Positions 1 through 9,612 of a stretch of DNA of 64,000 bases are shown here, piece by piece (the stretch's first letter is position 1; every line of letters starts with the position of its first letter). The stretch is taken from contig JAWQUS010000030.1 of NCBI GenBank assembly GCA_036365455.1, forward strand, positions 20,480,001-20,544,000, read 5' to 3'. The notes under the pieces were generated by a model. The model was not told where the DNA came from. It did not search any database and was given only the letters and a program-made list of their open reading frames with translations. Made by a program: the position numbers and the translations under genes. This DNA comes from Macrosoma leucophasiata (Eukaryota; Arthropoda; Insecta; Lepidoptera; Hedylidae).

Positions 1-507
1 CAAAATAAAGAACACCTGAACAAAGGATTTGGTACTTTTCCATGCCAGAGCGGGACAGCATATCAGCGAGCCCGCTCTACTAAAAGGGGCTGAATAATGA
101 CGTAATCCAGGATCACCCTTGCATTCGCCGATGCACTTTTATAGTGGACCTAATAGCATTGATCTTAAGAGTGGAATTCGGACACCAGTGCGGAGTGTGA
201 CGAAATCTGGACGCTTACATTTTTTTTGTAATAACACAAGTTGACTGACAGCAGATACGTGGTCAGAGTTGCCCTTGAACATTTGCAAGACCGTGGGTCT
301 GTCAATAATTCAGGGGTTCGTTATACGCCATTTTGCTCACGATACGACTCCTACTTTAGGATTTGGGACGTATTTAATCAGTGTTATTAAAACGCTTTTT
401 ATTGCTTGTAGAACTTTTGTGATGTAGCTTGAGGGCGTAGCATAGGCATTATCTCCTTGCCTAATCTACTTGGTGTTCAGCGTTATCATACTCGGACGAA
501 GTGGTTA
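1..507. other. No gene recognised
   Basis: Mixed-composition sequence with no long ORF and no clear repeat match to the rest of the window. Confidence 0.4.
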
Positions 508-562
508 TTCATCATCATCATTATTTCTGCCGGAAGATGTCCACGGCTGGACAAGGTGATCT
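508..562 (-). repeat. RTE-B LINE 3' tail fragment
   Basis: A CATCATCATCAT run is followed by the complement of 'GTCCAGCCGTGGACATCTTC'. On the minus strand this is the recurring LINE 3' tail that ends in (ATG)n. Other copies lie near 5.65, 6.07, 32.5, 53.6, 59.5 and 60.1 kb. Only the extreme 3' end is present here, as expected for a heavily 5'-truncated insertion. Confidence 0.55.
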
Positions 563-563
563 T

Positions 564-877
564 ATAAGCGTTACGTTTTTTTTTTTGAGGTAGGGAACCC
601 TAAAACCCTTAAAGGATATACCCTTATGGATCCAACACACGTTGTGATATCGCAGCGCCATCTATCAGGTACAATAGTGAAGATAAAGCAATTCTAGACA
701 CACTCTAATGCACACATCAAAACATAAAAAAATTTAAACGAACCTAACGACCACTGAAATATATGCACTAAAGTTGGCAGGTCAGAAATTAGCCCAAGAA
801 TATGCCAATATGCTAGTGTGTCACACTGCGAACAGATGACAGAATTTGCAGTACTTTTAAATAGAACTGATACTAAT
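564..877. other. No gene recognised
   Basis: AT-rich sequence between the LINE tail and the first tRNA-like insertion. No ORF or repeat could be assigned. Confidence 0.35.
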
Positions 878-1284
878 AATATAAATTAAATAATTGTTTT
901 ATATTATTTCGCATTAACACATGCTTGTGAAATATATTTTTCTTTAAAAATAAAATATATTTCACAAGCATGTGTTAATGCGAAATAATATAAAACAATT
1001 ATTAAGGGTAAAAGCGACTTCTTTACGATATTCAATAAACTGAAAAGTTTATTATATCGGTTGCCTAACTAGCATAGTTGGTAATAGATGGCGCTACTGC
1101 TACCATAAAGCAATGCAATAGATGTGAAGGAAAAACTGTCGAATTTTTCCTAATCGGGCAGGGCTTCAGTAGCTCAATTGAAAGAGCGGCTGGACTAGAT
1201 TCCCAGTAGGTCGCGAGTTCGAGTCTCGCCTGAAGTCAAATTGTTCTTTCCATTTTTCTTTAAAAATAAAATATAAATTAAATA
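878..1284 (+). mobile_element. tRNA-like retroelement copy with 5' inversion and 15-bp TSD
   Basis: The 15-bp sequence AATATAAATTAAATA occurs at 878-892 and 1270-1284 and brackets the element at 893-1269. Its first roughly 55 bases are an inverted copy of bases about 950-1001. Next comes a forward unit: ATAAAATATATTTCACAAGC, a spacer containing 'agatggcgctactgctacc', the tRNA-like block (1162-1237) and a T-rich 3' end. The forward part starts in the last bases of a preceding unit (TTCTTTAAAA) before entering a full unit, so the template seems to have crossed a unit junction. The TSD and fixed 3' end are directly visible. Reverse transcription of a multimeric RNA is inference. Confidence 0.7.
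1162..1237 (+). tRNA. tRNA-like sequence (degenerate, probably not a functional tRNA)
   Basis: The acceptor halves pair across 7 bp (one G-U), with an extra G-1/C73-like pair. The D stem is GCTC/GAGC. The T arm is GCGAG-TTCGAGT-CTCGC with a canonical TTCGA B box, and the A box resembles TAGCTCAATTG. The anticodon arm is the weak part: CTGGA-CTAGATT-CCCAG has an A-C mismatch and a pyrimidine at position 37, and would give anticodon AGA by position. The layout resembles tRNA-Lys more than tRNA-Ser because there is no long variable arm. It lies inside a retroelement repeated at least six times here, so a mobile tRNA-like domain is more likely than a tRNA gene. Confidence 0.45.
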
Positions 1285-1569
1285 GGTACCAAAACCTACA
1301 AAAACATGTTTTGAATCCATATTTTTCAGAGGAATACTTAAAGGAAAATCACCAAGGTCTCCTATTATAACATAACCAGACATAAACCGTTTATCTCGAT
1401 TAAAAATAGTGATAAATGTTGTTATATAAACAACGTAATCGTATTTATCTGTAACTTATCAGGCATGTTCGCAAATATCTTGAAGATAAACATCGCCTGA
1501 CTGAAGTGTGGCCGATTTCCAAGCTAATAAAGGGAAATCGATTGTCATTAAAAGTCGGGCGGCTTGTTG

Positions 1570-1752
1570 CAACGGAGATGGCAAACAGGATTGCAATTCA
1601 CATGGATGTTAAGTGTTGACTGCACCCTCTACACAAAATCAGAGGTCTAAATGCAGATACGTTGCCACCCCTGAGACCGTCGTTGTAATGTCTCTGTGAT
1701 AGTTATTACGGCCCTGCATTACCATCTAACCCGAACACGATAGTACTCTAGG
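1570..1752 (-). mobile_element. SINE family A, 3' and middle part
   Basis: This matches the reverse complement of the family A consensus (tail-side motif 'gttaagtgttgactgca', then 'ctctgtgatagttattacgg'). It belongs to the 'ataactatcacagaga' subfamily. The copy is interrupted at 1753 by a LINE tail and resumes at 1846. Confidence 0.7.
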
Positions 1753-1845
1753 TTAGTTTAAAAAAAAATGAAGATGTAAAAGTGCTGTCCAGGAGCCTAA
1801 TTATATGAAATAAATGAATGAATAAACTGAATAAACTGCACACTG
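1753..1845 (+). mobile_element. LINE 3' UTR tail inserted in a SINE
   Basis: The segment runs from 'ctaggttagtttaaaaaa' through 'gtaaaagtgctgtccaggag' to repeated AATGAATAAACTGAATAAACTG. It is nearly the same as 58317-58424. The A/T-rich tail and position inside a split SINE indicate a 5'-truncated LINE insertion. No clean target duplication was found. Confidence 0.6.
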
Positions 1846-1918
1846 CTATTTGGTGGCAGATAGGTTGGTTAGTAATGCCATGGCTACACGCTGGAGTCCC
1901 TACACTGGACCACTCATA
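1846..1918 (-). mobile_element. SINE family A, 5' part (continuation)
   Basis: Complement of the family A head region ('ttggtggcagatagg...taatgcc...ctggagtccctacactgga'). It continues the copy that starts at 1570 after the LINE tail. Confidence 0.6.
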
Positions 1919-3196
1919 AGTTAGGGGTTAGGAGTCAGTTATTTGTGGATGAAATCGATAATACCCCAAAATAACTCATCAATCTGCCAAATGACACTAT
2001 AAAGTACAGTACTTTCCACATCGTCGAAGTTCGTCCACGGCTGGTCAAAACCTTTTACCAAAACGCCCCGAGTCTTGGGCCTGTCTTGGGTGTGAATGCT
2101 TGCTTTAAACTTTAATGATGTTACTTTCTTTTACGCTAATAAGGCAAAAGACTTGAATATCTCTAAAAATTCAACACTGTTGCTATCATTCTATTATCAA
2201 TTTTTAATTATTTAAAGATGATACCGTTGTCAAATTAAAACAGTTTCAAAATATTTTCAACCCTAAAATTCGAGTGAGAATATCTTGCAAAACGATAAAA
2301 AGGACCCAACATTAACCCTGATCATCTTCCCATTAACACTCCCACAACTTGTACCCATCCCAAATAAAATACCCAACCGACATAACTCTTAAAAAGAGTA
2401 AAAATCAAACGCTATCTAGTCTGGGCCCCATAAAACTTTATGGTGTATTCCACCCATGTAGGGCGACCATTTGTTGAGAGAGGCATAAAGGACAAAACTG
2501 TCTCGACGTATTATATTATATTCAATACGATATTTTTTGTTGTATGTTTTCCGTCTGCTATTGAATTAATTTTGTACTAAGTATTTAGAATCTATTTATC
2601 TAATAGAAGTATTATATCTCTAAAAAACTCTTTAACTTTTCAATACCTTTCGAAAGTTACGTTCGACACGATATAGGTTTAAGTCCAATTCTCTATTTGT
2701 CGCAATTTTAGTAACCCAGTGTAGTGACCTAATTTAGTTTTTTTTTTATATATATATTACTTAAAATATATCTGGTCCTTTGAGTGTAACTTATAAAATA
2801 CTACTGGGTTTACTCACCCCCATGAAATGACTGGGAATATAATGTGTTGTTTATCTGATTGATAACTAATAAAAATCAATTTTAATATGTCAAATGAAGA
2901 AAGACCGAAATATAGCTTTGTCACCCTAGCCAATGATAAAACCTGAAATAAAAGTAATCTTCGAATTCTACAAGAGGAAGGGCTGTCAGTGGTCACATTA
3001 GTTATAAGATCACATAAAATGTTATACATAGGTAAAATCTAAAGCTAAAAAACAATAAGGTATATTATAGAATAGTCTATTTTTACACCTTGCCTGATCG
3101 GAGGATTCTACCTTTTCGTCGGAGGAACATTACATCCCGTTTCTAACCTTCCATACAAATACCCACGATTTGCGCCGGGGTTTTAGCCGCTATAAC
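1919..3196. other. Intergenic, no gene recognised
   Basis: AT-rich sequence with only short non-homologous ORFs. No transposon domain and no repeated family that I could match. Confidence 0.4.
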
Positions 3197-3458
3197 CATA
3201 GAGTAGTCCAATGCAGGCTTTCTCCTCTTTCAGAGTACAAGCCCAAGTGGGCCGAGATGTTTAAATGTGTGCATGAAATTGTTTGTGTATTTTGTTAAAG
3301 TCAAGGCGTGAGTTTCGTAGTAATACACTGTTTTTGTTGTGTGTGTGTGTGTCACGCGAATTTCTCCCCGCAAAAAATTGCAGACTGTTTTGCATCGGTG
3401 ATAAACACTATGGCTACTCCTCTCGCCGCGCCACGCCGGGGGCCCGTGTTGCTCTATG
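3197..3458 (+). mobile_element. Foldback/TIR element, CATAGAGCAACAC family, copy 1
   Basis: The element begins with a degraded CATAGAG and ends GTGTTGCTCTATG. The body, 'gatgtttaaatgtgtgcatgaaattg ... gcatcggtgataaacactatggctactcc', is shared with 54846-55448 and 56334-56616. The short TIRs and lack of coding capacity indicate a non-autonomous DNA transposon. The two overlapping opposite ORFs here (71-91 codons) are not conserved among the copies. Confidence 0.65.
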
Positions 3459-4059
3459 CCTGTATCGGATGATGAGCCTATTGACATCTTCGGACGCATT
3501 TCTAAACTTTGTAAGTGACACTGGGAATTATCCGAAAAAGCCCAATAGCCCCAGATAATCTGAAAATGATATGAGTCATGTTATTGCCTATCATATTTTT
3601 GTTATGTTTATTTTCGTGACTATTTTCATTTACTTACATAATTTGTTATACACATTAAATTTATATTTCAAACATTTGGTGTACACATAAGTAAATAACT
3701 AGGTATCTTTATAACTTGTTATTGAAGAGCGGTGCTGCCTAACACAAGCAAACTTGTTGCTTAAAAGGTAGATCCGACCACTGATTACTGTAATTTTATA
3801 CCTTCATTACTAAATAAATATTTTTTTTTTTATTCCCAGAAATCATGACATTGTAGATACTATCAGAGAACTGGCCACTGGAACACAGACACCTTATGCG
3901 GTGATAACAAAAGCTATATGTGATTGATTTCGGATAAGCGGAGAGAGATAAAAAAGAAAAGAAATACATTTATTTACCTGACAACACACAACAAACATAA
4001 AATAACAGAAAAGAGAAGAAAAAAAATTAAAAAAGAGTAGACAACTAACATTAACAAAC
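3459..4059. other. No gene recognised
   Basis: AT-rich stretch ending in an A-rich region (about 3950-4050). No ORF or repeat assignment. Confidence 0.35.
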
Positions 4060-4104
4060 TTAAACGGTATGTTTTATTTTAAAGAAAAATGGAAAGAAAA
4101 ATTA

Positions 4105-4180
4105 GACTTCAGGCGAGACTCGAACTCGCGGCCTACTGGGAATCTAGTCCAGCCGCTCTTCCAAATGAGCTACTGAAGTC
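4105..4180 (-). tRNA. tRNA-like block, unit 1 of the array
   Basis: Same cloverleaf-like layout as 1162-1237: intact 7-bp acceptor (ACTTCAG/CTGAAGT), GCGAG/CTCGC T stem and TTCGAGT loop, with a weak anticodon arm. The D loop reads 'AGCTCATTTGGAAGAGC' on the minus strand. A TTTTT-type tract follows a few bases 3' in related units, which would suit Pol III termination. Probably a mobile tRNA-like domain. Confidence 0.45.
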
Positions 4181-4410
4181 CTACCCGATTTGTCAAATCT
4201 TTCCTTCACATTTATTGCATTGCTTTATGGTAGCAGTAGCGCCATCTATTACCAACTATGCTAGTTAGGCAACCGATATAATAGACTTTGCAGTTTATTG
4301 AATATCGTAAAGAAGTCGCTTTTACCCTTAATAATTGTTTTATATTATTTCGCATTATTACATGCTTGTGAAATATATTTTATTTTAAAGAAAAATGTAA
4401 AGAAAAATTA

Positions 4411-4486
4411 GACTTCAGGCGAGACTCGAACTCGCGGCCTACTGGGAATCTAGTCCAGCCGCTCTTCCAAATGAGCTACTGAAGTC
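4411..4486 (-). tRNA. tRNA-like block, unit 2 of the array
   Basis: Sequence essentially identical to 4105-4180, 306 bp further along in the same direction. It keeps the A box, B box and acceptor pairing. A third block starts at 4717 but breaks at about 4760 in the anticodon arm, where the sequence turns back on itself to 4790. Confidence 0.45.
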
Positions 4487-4654
4487 CTACCCGATTTGTC
4501 AAATCTTTCCTTCACATTTATTGCATTGCTTTATGGTAGCAGTAGCGCCATCTATTACCAACTATGCTAGTTAGGCAACCGATATAATAGACTTTGCAGT
4601 TTATTGAATATCGTAAAGAAGTCGCTTTTACCCTTAATAATTGTTTTATATTAT

Positions 4655-4866
4655 TTCGCATGATTACATGCTTGTGAAATATATTTTATTTTAAAGAAAA
4701 ATGGAAAGAAAAATTAGACTTCAGGCGAGACTCGAACTCGCGGCCTACTGGGAATCTAGTTCTAGGCGAGTTCGAGTCTCGCCTGAAGTCTAATTTTTCT
4801 TTCCATTTTTCTTTAAAATAAAATATATTTCACAAGCATGTGTTAATGCGAAATAATATAAAATAA
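4655..4866. repeat. Large imperfect palindrome at the end of the array
   Basis: The left arm (Ttatattatttcgcatgattacatgcttg..., through the partial tRNA-like block) is mirrored by the right arm ending 'gttaatgcgaaataatataaa'. The centre is near 4763. This is the inversion junction of the array and could form a long hairpin of about 100 bp. Confidence 0.7.
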
Positions 4867-5025
4867 TTAAACGGTATGGTCATGTGTAGCCAGGAAAAAT
4901 GGCACCCATCTCAGCTATTTGTTGCAGCGAGAGCTGCAACGCTGATATTTTGATGAGAGCGATCTTTACTGTACATAACTATCTAACCAATTAAGTGTTA
5001 CTATATAACTATTTATATATTTTTT

Positions 5026-5175
5026 TGTTGTTTTTTTACGTAATGGACATGGTAAACAAGCATGCAGTTTACATTGATGTTTAGTGATGACTGCAGCCTA
5101 TAGAATAGACACCCACATGAAGACCAAGGTCAAAATGCAGATGCGTTACCACTCCTGAGGCGTAAGGTAAATAAA
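5026..5175 (-). mobile_element. SINE family A, 5'-truncated
   Basis: Starts with the complement of the A-rich 3' end (ttttttacgtaatgg) and continues through the tail-side 'gatgactgcagcctatag' to 'ccactcctgagg', where family similarity stops. Confidence 0.75.
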
Positions 5176-5398
5176 TAATGACAGTTGTGTCGACCCCCTT
5201 AACACTGAACACAAGTAAAAATGGTTTATCTTCGCCTTTATAAATCGATCACAGGTTGTGTTTTTTTTTTCTTATCGATTCATAATAAGAATCGCAAAGT
5301 TCTTCCTGACAATAGATTCGCGGCACCTGTCGTGGATTTGCCCCAAAGACTCACCCCTCACAGGTAGAAGCTTATAGCAAGTTGAAGCGTTATAAAAA

Positions 5399-5598
5399 AC
5401 TAGCGGCCCGCCCCGGCTTCGCCCGCGCTGCTCCGTTCCTATTAGTCATAGCGTGATGATATATAGCCTATAGTCTACCTCGATAAATGGGCTAACTAAC
5501 ACTAAAAAAACTTTTCCAATCGGAGAAGTAATTCTTGAGATTAGCGCGTTCAAACAAACAAATAAACTCTTCAGCTTTATAATATTATTATAAAAAAT
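5399..5598 (+). mobile_element. Lepidopteran CTAGC...CCCGCGCTG retro-repeat, copy
   Basis: Begins 'ctagcggcccgccccggcttcgcccgcgctgctcc', continues 'agcctatag...cctcgataaatgggct...ttgagattagcgcgttcaaacaaacaaa' and ends near a TTATAATATTATTATA run. It is shared with 60566-60757 and related to 43034-43213. From memory this is a very common repeat in moth and butterfly genomes, thought to be a LINE-dependent non-autonomous element. Confidence 0.6.
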
Positions 5599-5647
5599 TA
5601 AAACAATAAATAGGACCACGGTAGTGGAACTATTGCCTACTCCGATC

Positions 5648-5870
5648 ATCATCATTTAGCTGAAAAACGTACACTACTGGACCAAAGCCTCCCCATAAGA
5701 AATTATGGCATTATGGCATATATCCCATATGCCAAAATCGCCACGCTTGGCATGCGGATTGACGATCACAGTGGCGGTGGTTTTATCGCAAGACGCTGCT
5801 GCCCATCTCGCGTGAATGCACTTACTGTCGCCCCATTGGAATAGATGTTCGGTTGATTGACTGCTAATTC
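5648..5870 (-). repeat. RTE-B LINE 3' tail fragment
   Basis: Begins with catcatcatcat and the complement of 'GGTCCAGTAGTGTACGTTTTTCAGCT'. It continues with 'gccaaaatcgccacgcttggcatgcggattg', a segment also seen at 59484-59700. It represents the untranslated 3' end of a LINE in minus orientation. Confidence 0.55.
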
Positions 5871-6062
5871 TTTTGCTTTAGTGGCCATTGAGTTCATCAC
5901 GTCCCAATCCCGTGTTAAAAATACTTTGCATAACAATAAAACGGCAAACCATTGCCTGGGTTGGGTACCATAACTGCGCTATCTTGCCGTTTTTTGTGTT
6001 CTTTATCTCAGAATGGAGATAGACAAGCAGACGGACTCACCTAATACAAATCCCCATAACCT

Positions 6063-6305
6063 ATGAACATTTACATCATCATCAGCCTATAGACGTCCAC
6101 TGCTGAACATAGGCCTCCCCCAGAGATTTTCACAATGACCTATTCTGGGCGGTCTGCATCCAACGGCTCCCCGCAACCTTGACTATGTCGTCCTGTACTG
6201 CGTCTGCTTACACGTGGTCGCCACTCGAGAACCTTTCGTACCCATCGATTATCAGTTCGTCGAGCGATGTGGCCTGCCCATTGCCACTTCAACACCTATA
6301 CACCA
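6063..6305 (-). pseudogene. RTE-B LINE 3' end with coding remnant
   Basis: On the minus strand the segment encodes KWQWAGHIARRTDNRW followed by VRKVLEWRPR, a motif typical of the C-terminal region of RTE-like LINE polyproteins. It then runs through 'GGGGGAGGCCTATGTTCAGC' into (ATG)n at 6063. The reading frame is interrupted after the GH(I)ARRTDNRW block. It links the widespread 'catcatcat' tails in this window to an RTE-like LINE. Confidence 0.55.
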
Positions 6306-6612
6306 CACACATACCATAGCCTATGAATATTAACAACACTAGGAGAATTTCCGACACTGCCAACCCTGAAGGAATCCTTTTGAGTTTTTAAGGAGTTCCA
6401 AAATAATTATCATGAAGAAATGACTTAGTCTTAGGGCTCAAGGATGCTACACATGTTTTTTGTCGATATCTAAAGACTACAGTATTCACTAACTATCCAT
6501 GTGCACAGCGTGCTTGTATGCCATTCACTTTAAAAAAATACATATTGTAGCGCCAAGTGAATACCTCCGAGGCTAGTTCACAACTCTAGGCTGAAAGAAC
6601 ACGCTAACTGCA

Positions 6613-6903
6613 CTTTTTTTTAATGTAATAAAAGTGGCAAAACACAAGCGTGCAGTTCACATTGATGTTAAGTGATGACTGCAGCCTATAAACACCCACA
6701 CAATGACTAGGGGTCAAAATGCAGATGCGCTGCCACTCCTGGGGCATTAGGTGTTATGCCTCTGTGTCGGAAATTACAGAGCCGTACATTACCACCTGAC
6801 CGGAACACAATAGTACTGAACACTACCATTTAGCGGCAAGTATATTAGGTAATGCGGTGATGCCTACGCGCGCGAGCTCCGTCACTGGAGCTCTACCACC
6901 AGT
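6613..6903 (-). mobile_element. SINE family A, near full length
   Basis: Runs from the A-rich 3' end (complement cttttttttt at 6613) to the head motif (ctctaccaccagt at 6891-6903). It has the 'ccggcacagaggcataacacc' diagnostic block of subfamily 1. Confidence 0.85.
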
Positions 6904-6957
6904 GACTGATGAACATGCAAGTCAAGTAAGTCTTATAATCCGTCAGTAGAGGATTCG

Positions 6958-7362
6958 TCGGCAGACAGCAGTAGTCTACTTCACCAGGTAATCAGCGAGC
7001 GCGAAGAGAGAAAGAAAGAGTAAAACCAACATTTCATTTTTCCATACTTAGAGTCCGTATCTATCAAACCTTTGACACATTATTTCATTCTGAGGCAATA
7101 CGAAGTTTGCCGGGTCAGCTAGTTTATCTACAAACATTTTAAACATTCTGTAATAAATTTAATTAATAGTTTCTTGTTCTTTCATGCTACTACTGTTTGT
7201 TTTCTTTAACAAATAACCTATGATCTATGGAATCCTAACGGTGCTGTTCGCCAGTTCTCGTGTCTTTTCTCTAAGTTGGCTTAACATACTACAGTTAGAC
7301 TAGAGCGCCTGCTGTGCTCGCCGATTGCCCGGTGAAGTAAATTAGTGCCGTCTGCCGTCTCG
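6958..7362. repeat. Imperfect inverted repeat pair
   Basis: 'cggcagacagcagtagtctacttcacc' near 6958-6990 is mirrored by 'ggtgaagtaaattagtgccgtctgccg' near 7331-7360. Further partial symmetry around 'agcgagcgcgaag' and 'gctcgccgatt' supports it. The enclosed sequence is non-coding. It may be a decayed TIR element. Confidence 0.4.
7030..7124 (-). mobile_element. CTAGCTGTCCCGGCAAACTTTG retro-repeat fragment
   Basis: The minus strand begins 'actagctgacccggcaaacttcgtattgcctcag' and continues 'gtttgatagatacggactc', matching 45968-46110. This is the head half of the repeat. Confidence 0.6.
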
Positions 7363-7571
7363 AGACGTGCCGCCTCCATTAGTCCGTCCTAAAAAAAAGA
7401 TTGTTTAGGTAGGGATCCTTTACATTCGCCTAATTTTTTTTTACTATTATTTCTCGCATAATTGCATTTGTATAATAATATGTTTTGGCATAATAATACT
7501 TACTATCGCATAGTATTATTATAACCCACTACCTTTTGTCGTAATGATCTATTGGAATAGTTTTATTATAC

Positions 7572-7670
7572 TCTAGCTGTTGCCCGCGGCTCCGCCCGCG
7601 TGTAGATCGCTTATCGCGTAACCTGTGGAAACTCATCAAATCATCCCATGGCATCCCACAGGATGGTCGT
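7572..7670 (+). mobile_element. CTAGCTGTTGCCCGCGG retro-repeat fragment
   Basis: Contains 'ctagctgttgcccgcggctccgcccgcgtgtagatcgc'. The GC-rich head is the same as at 43034. It loses similarity within about 100 bp. Confidence 0.55.
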
Positions 7671-8100
7671 TCTTATGCTTATGCTGTTTTATTTTATGTT
7701 AAAACTATTTTATTATCCGTAATGATTATTGTGTACATTGATATTTACGCTTTAAGCTACTGTTCCTAACAATATGACGACAAATACTTTTATGCAATTT
7801 AGTAGAGAACCATCTAGATACAATTAGGGAACAACCACACTTAAATCACTCAACTAAGAATAAAGCTGTGATTGCAAGTGTTTTCACATTATTGCTCCAA
7901 CAATGGTAATTGGGGCAGGTGGGTCAGGATATGGACATGGTGTCTGCCTACCCTCGCCAGCCGCGCGTGACGCCGGTAATGCGAATCTGTCTCTCCGTCT
8001 GTTTCACCCGAAATTGCGGATGTCATTGTTACGAAAAGTACTTTTTATGTTTAATCAGGAAAATGCATCTCATTCATTAAAAAAAAGTCTTTGTGTTTTA

Positions 8101-8205
8101 AAAATCAGTTGTTGTGCGTTCGTTAGTCTCGCTAGAACTGAAGAATGGCTGGATTTGACTTATTTTGGTTTTGAATTATTTTCGGAAGTCCAAAGAAGGT
8201 TATGA
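8101..8205 (-). mobile_element. Retro-repeat tail fragment (same family as 45968-46235)
   Basis: The plus strand 'gttcgttagtctcgctagaactgaag ... ggttttgaattattttcggaagtcc' is the complement of the 3' half of the 45968 element. The 100-codon ORF at 7903-8205 crosses this fragment, so I do not treat that ORF as a gene. Confidence 0.6.
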
Positions 8206-8211
8206 TGAGAA

Positions 8212-8367
8212 AAAGGCATCACCGCATTACTTCTATCTGCCGCCAAATGGTAGTGTGCAGCACTATCGTGTTCCGGTTAGATGGTAATGTCTGGCCCCAT
8301 AATAACTATCACAGAAACAACAATTTAGGTCTCAAGAGTAGCAACGCATCTGCATTTTGACCTCTAT
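8212..8367 (+). mobile_element. SINE family A, partial, subfamily 2
   Basis: Contains 'catcaccgcattacttctatctgccgccaaatggtagtg' and 'ccccataataactatcacaga'. The latter is the diagnostic block of the second subfamily. It abuts an opposite-strand copy at 8367. Confidence 0.75.
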
Positions 8368-8478
8368 CGAATACTACCATTTAGCAGCCGGTAGGTTAGA
8401 TAGTGCGGTGGTGCTTACGCCCTCGAGGTCCTACCTAGGCAGAAAGGTACCTTTGGAACTCTACCACCAGTAAAAAGT
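8367..8478 (-). mobile_element. SINE family A, head half
   Basis: Complement of the head: 'ctaccatttagcagccggtagg' to 'ctctaccaccagtaaaaag'. It forms an inverted pair with 8212-8367. Confidence 0.75.
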
Positions 8479-9612
8479 TCGATAAGAAGTTAAAATACAG
8501 AAGGTATAATAGGAAATCTCTTAATCGTATGAAACCTTTCGCCCGAGTCCAACTCGCTCTTGGTCGGTTATATATTTCATAAACTTCTATATAATCTTAT
8601 CTTAAAATAAATATTATCAGAAATCGAACCTGCGCCGCAACAACGGTTAATTACTGAGCACACGCAGCAAAAGGTACCGTACAAATGGTAGGCAATTATC
8701 TAGCGACAGCCGCAGATGCCGTCGCTACCGTTACGCGACCGTTTGAGGAGCGGCAAAAACTAGCATCCGAAGGATAGGGATGTGGCGATATTATCAAAGT
8801 ATCGATATTTACTTTAAATAGGTAAGTGGTTGATGGTAGGATACGCACGTAAATTTACAAAGCCATATGAAATAATATTTTCACTAATCGATTACATGTT
8901 ATTCTATGAGTCATAACCCTATCTAGAAAAGTAAAAAATATACCATATTACGGTAAAAATAGTTCGTGATAAGCAATATTTTTTTTTTAAGTCGAATTTA
9001 TTGATTAGTGATTATATTTTTTTAAATGGCAATTTTCAATTATACACAACGACCGTTTTCTTTTTAAATATATTTTTGTTCGGTGTTGAAAAGTTCCACA
9101 ACAGACTTCACTCGTGAGATAAGGGATAGTTACATACCAGTTACAATTATGAACTGCATGCTTGTTGTCTTTCATAAAAAAAAAGTAATACTAATAATAA
9201 TACTAATAATAAATACTACGTTCTATCATGTTCTGGTCACATTTTCCTTCTCTTATGCACTTTATGTGAATAACAAATAGACGCTAAAAGTACTTTTTAT
9301 CGACAAAAAGCTATCTAGTATAAAACTGACTAGCATAGGAACATCACTAGGTGATCTAGTTTGAAGCTAAGCTTCTTAAGGTTAATCGATTTTGGAATAA
9401 ATATGCACTAGTGACCCGTCCTCACTTCGCACGCACACAATAACGTAATGTAACTTCATAGCTATGTTCCTTGATGGGATAGGTAGAGATATAAGCAATA
9501 TTAAACAATAATTTTTACATTAAGCTTCAGATCACTACAACTAAGTAGGTATTATTTGGTAGTTATTGGCAGTTTTACTGAAGTTCTCACTGATGGATGG
9601 TAATGGTGTAAA
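8479..9612. other. No gene recognised
   Basis: Mostly AT-rich sequence. A GC-richer patch near 8625-8770 carries no ORF. The 65-codon ORF at 9083-9280 is low-complexity and unsupported. Confidence 0.35.

Larger units (their letters stand above)
4060..4878 (-). mobile_element. Tandem array of the 306-bp tRNA-like unit with terminal inversion, 12-bp TSD
   Basis: The 12-bp sequence TTAAACGGTATG occurs at 4060-4071 and 4867-4878. Between them lie two full minus-strand units (tRNA-like blocks beginning at 4105 and 4411), part of a third (from 4717), and then an abrupt switch to plus orientation near 4763. The spacing 4105-4411-4717 is exactly 306 bp twice. Read on the minus strand, the element ends CCATTTTTCTTTAAAATAAAA at the 4072 side, the same 3' end as the other copies. 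The flanking TSD indicates that the whole 795-bp multimer entered in one event. Confidence 0.75.

Noticed and set aside
1162..1237. Functional tRNA gene
   Set aside because: The anticodon arm is irregular, position 37 is a pyrimidine, and the block is repeated inside a mobile unit with TSDs. Listed as tRNA-like only.
4060..4878. CRISPR-like array because of regular repeats
   Set aside because: Units are 306 bp with no short repeat-spacer pattern, and the context is an animal genome.
7903..8205. 100-codon plus ORF as a gene
   Set aside because: Its second half is the reverse complement of a known retro-repeat (45968-46235) and its first half shows no domain.
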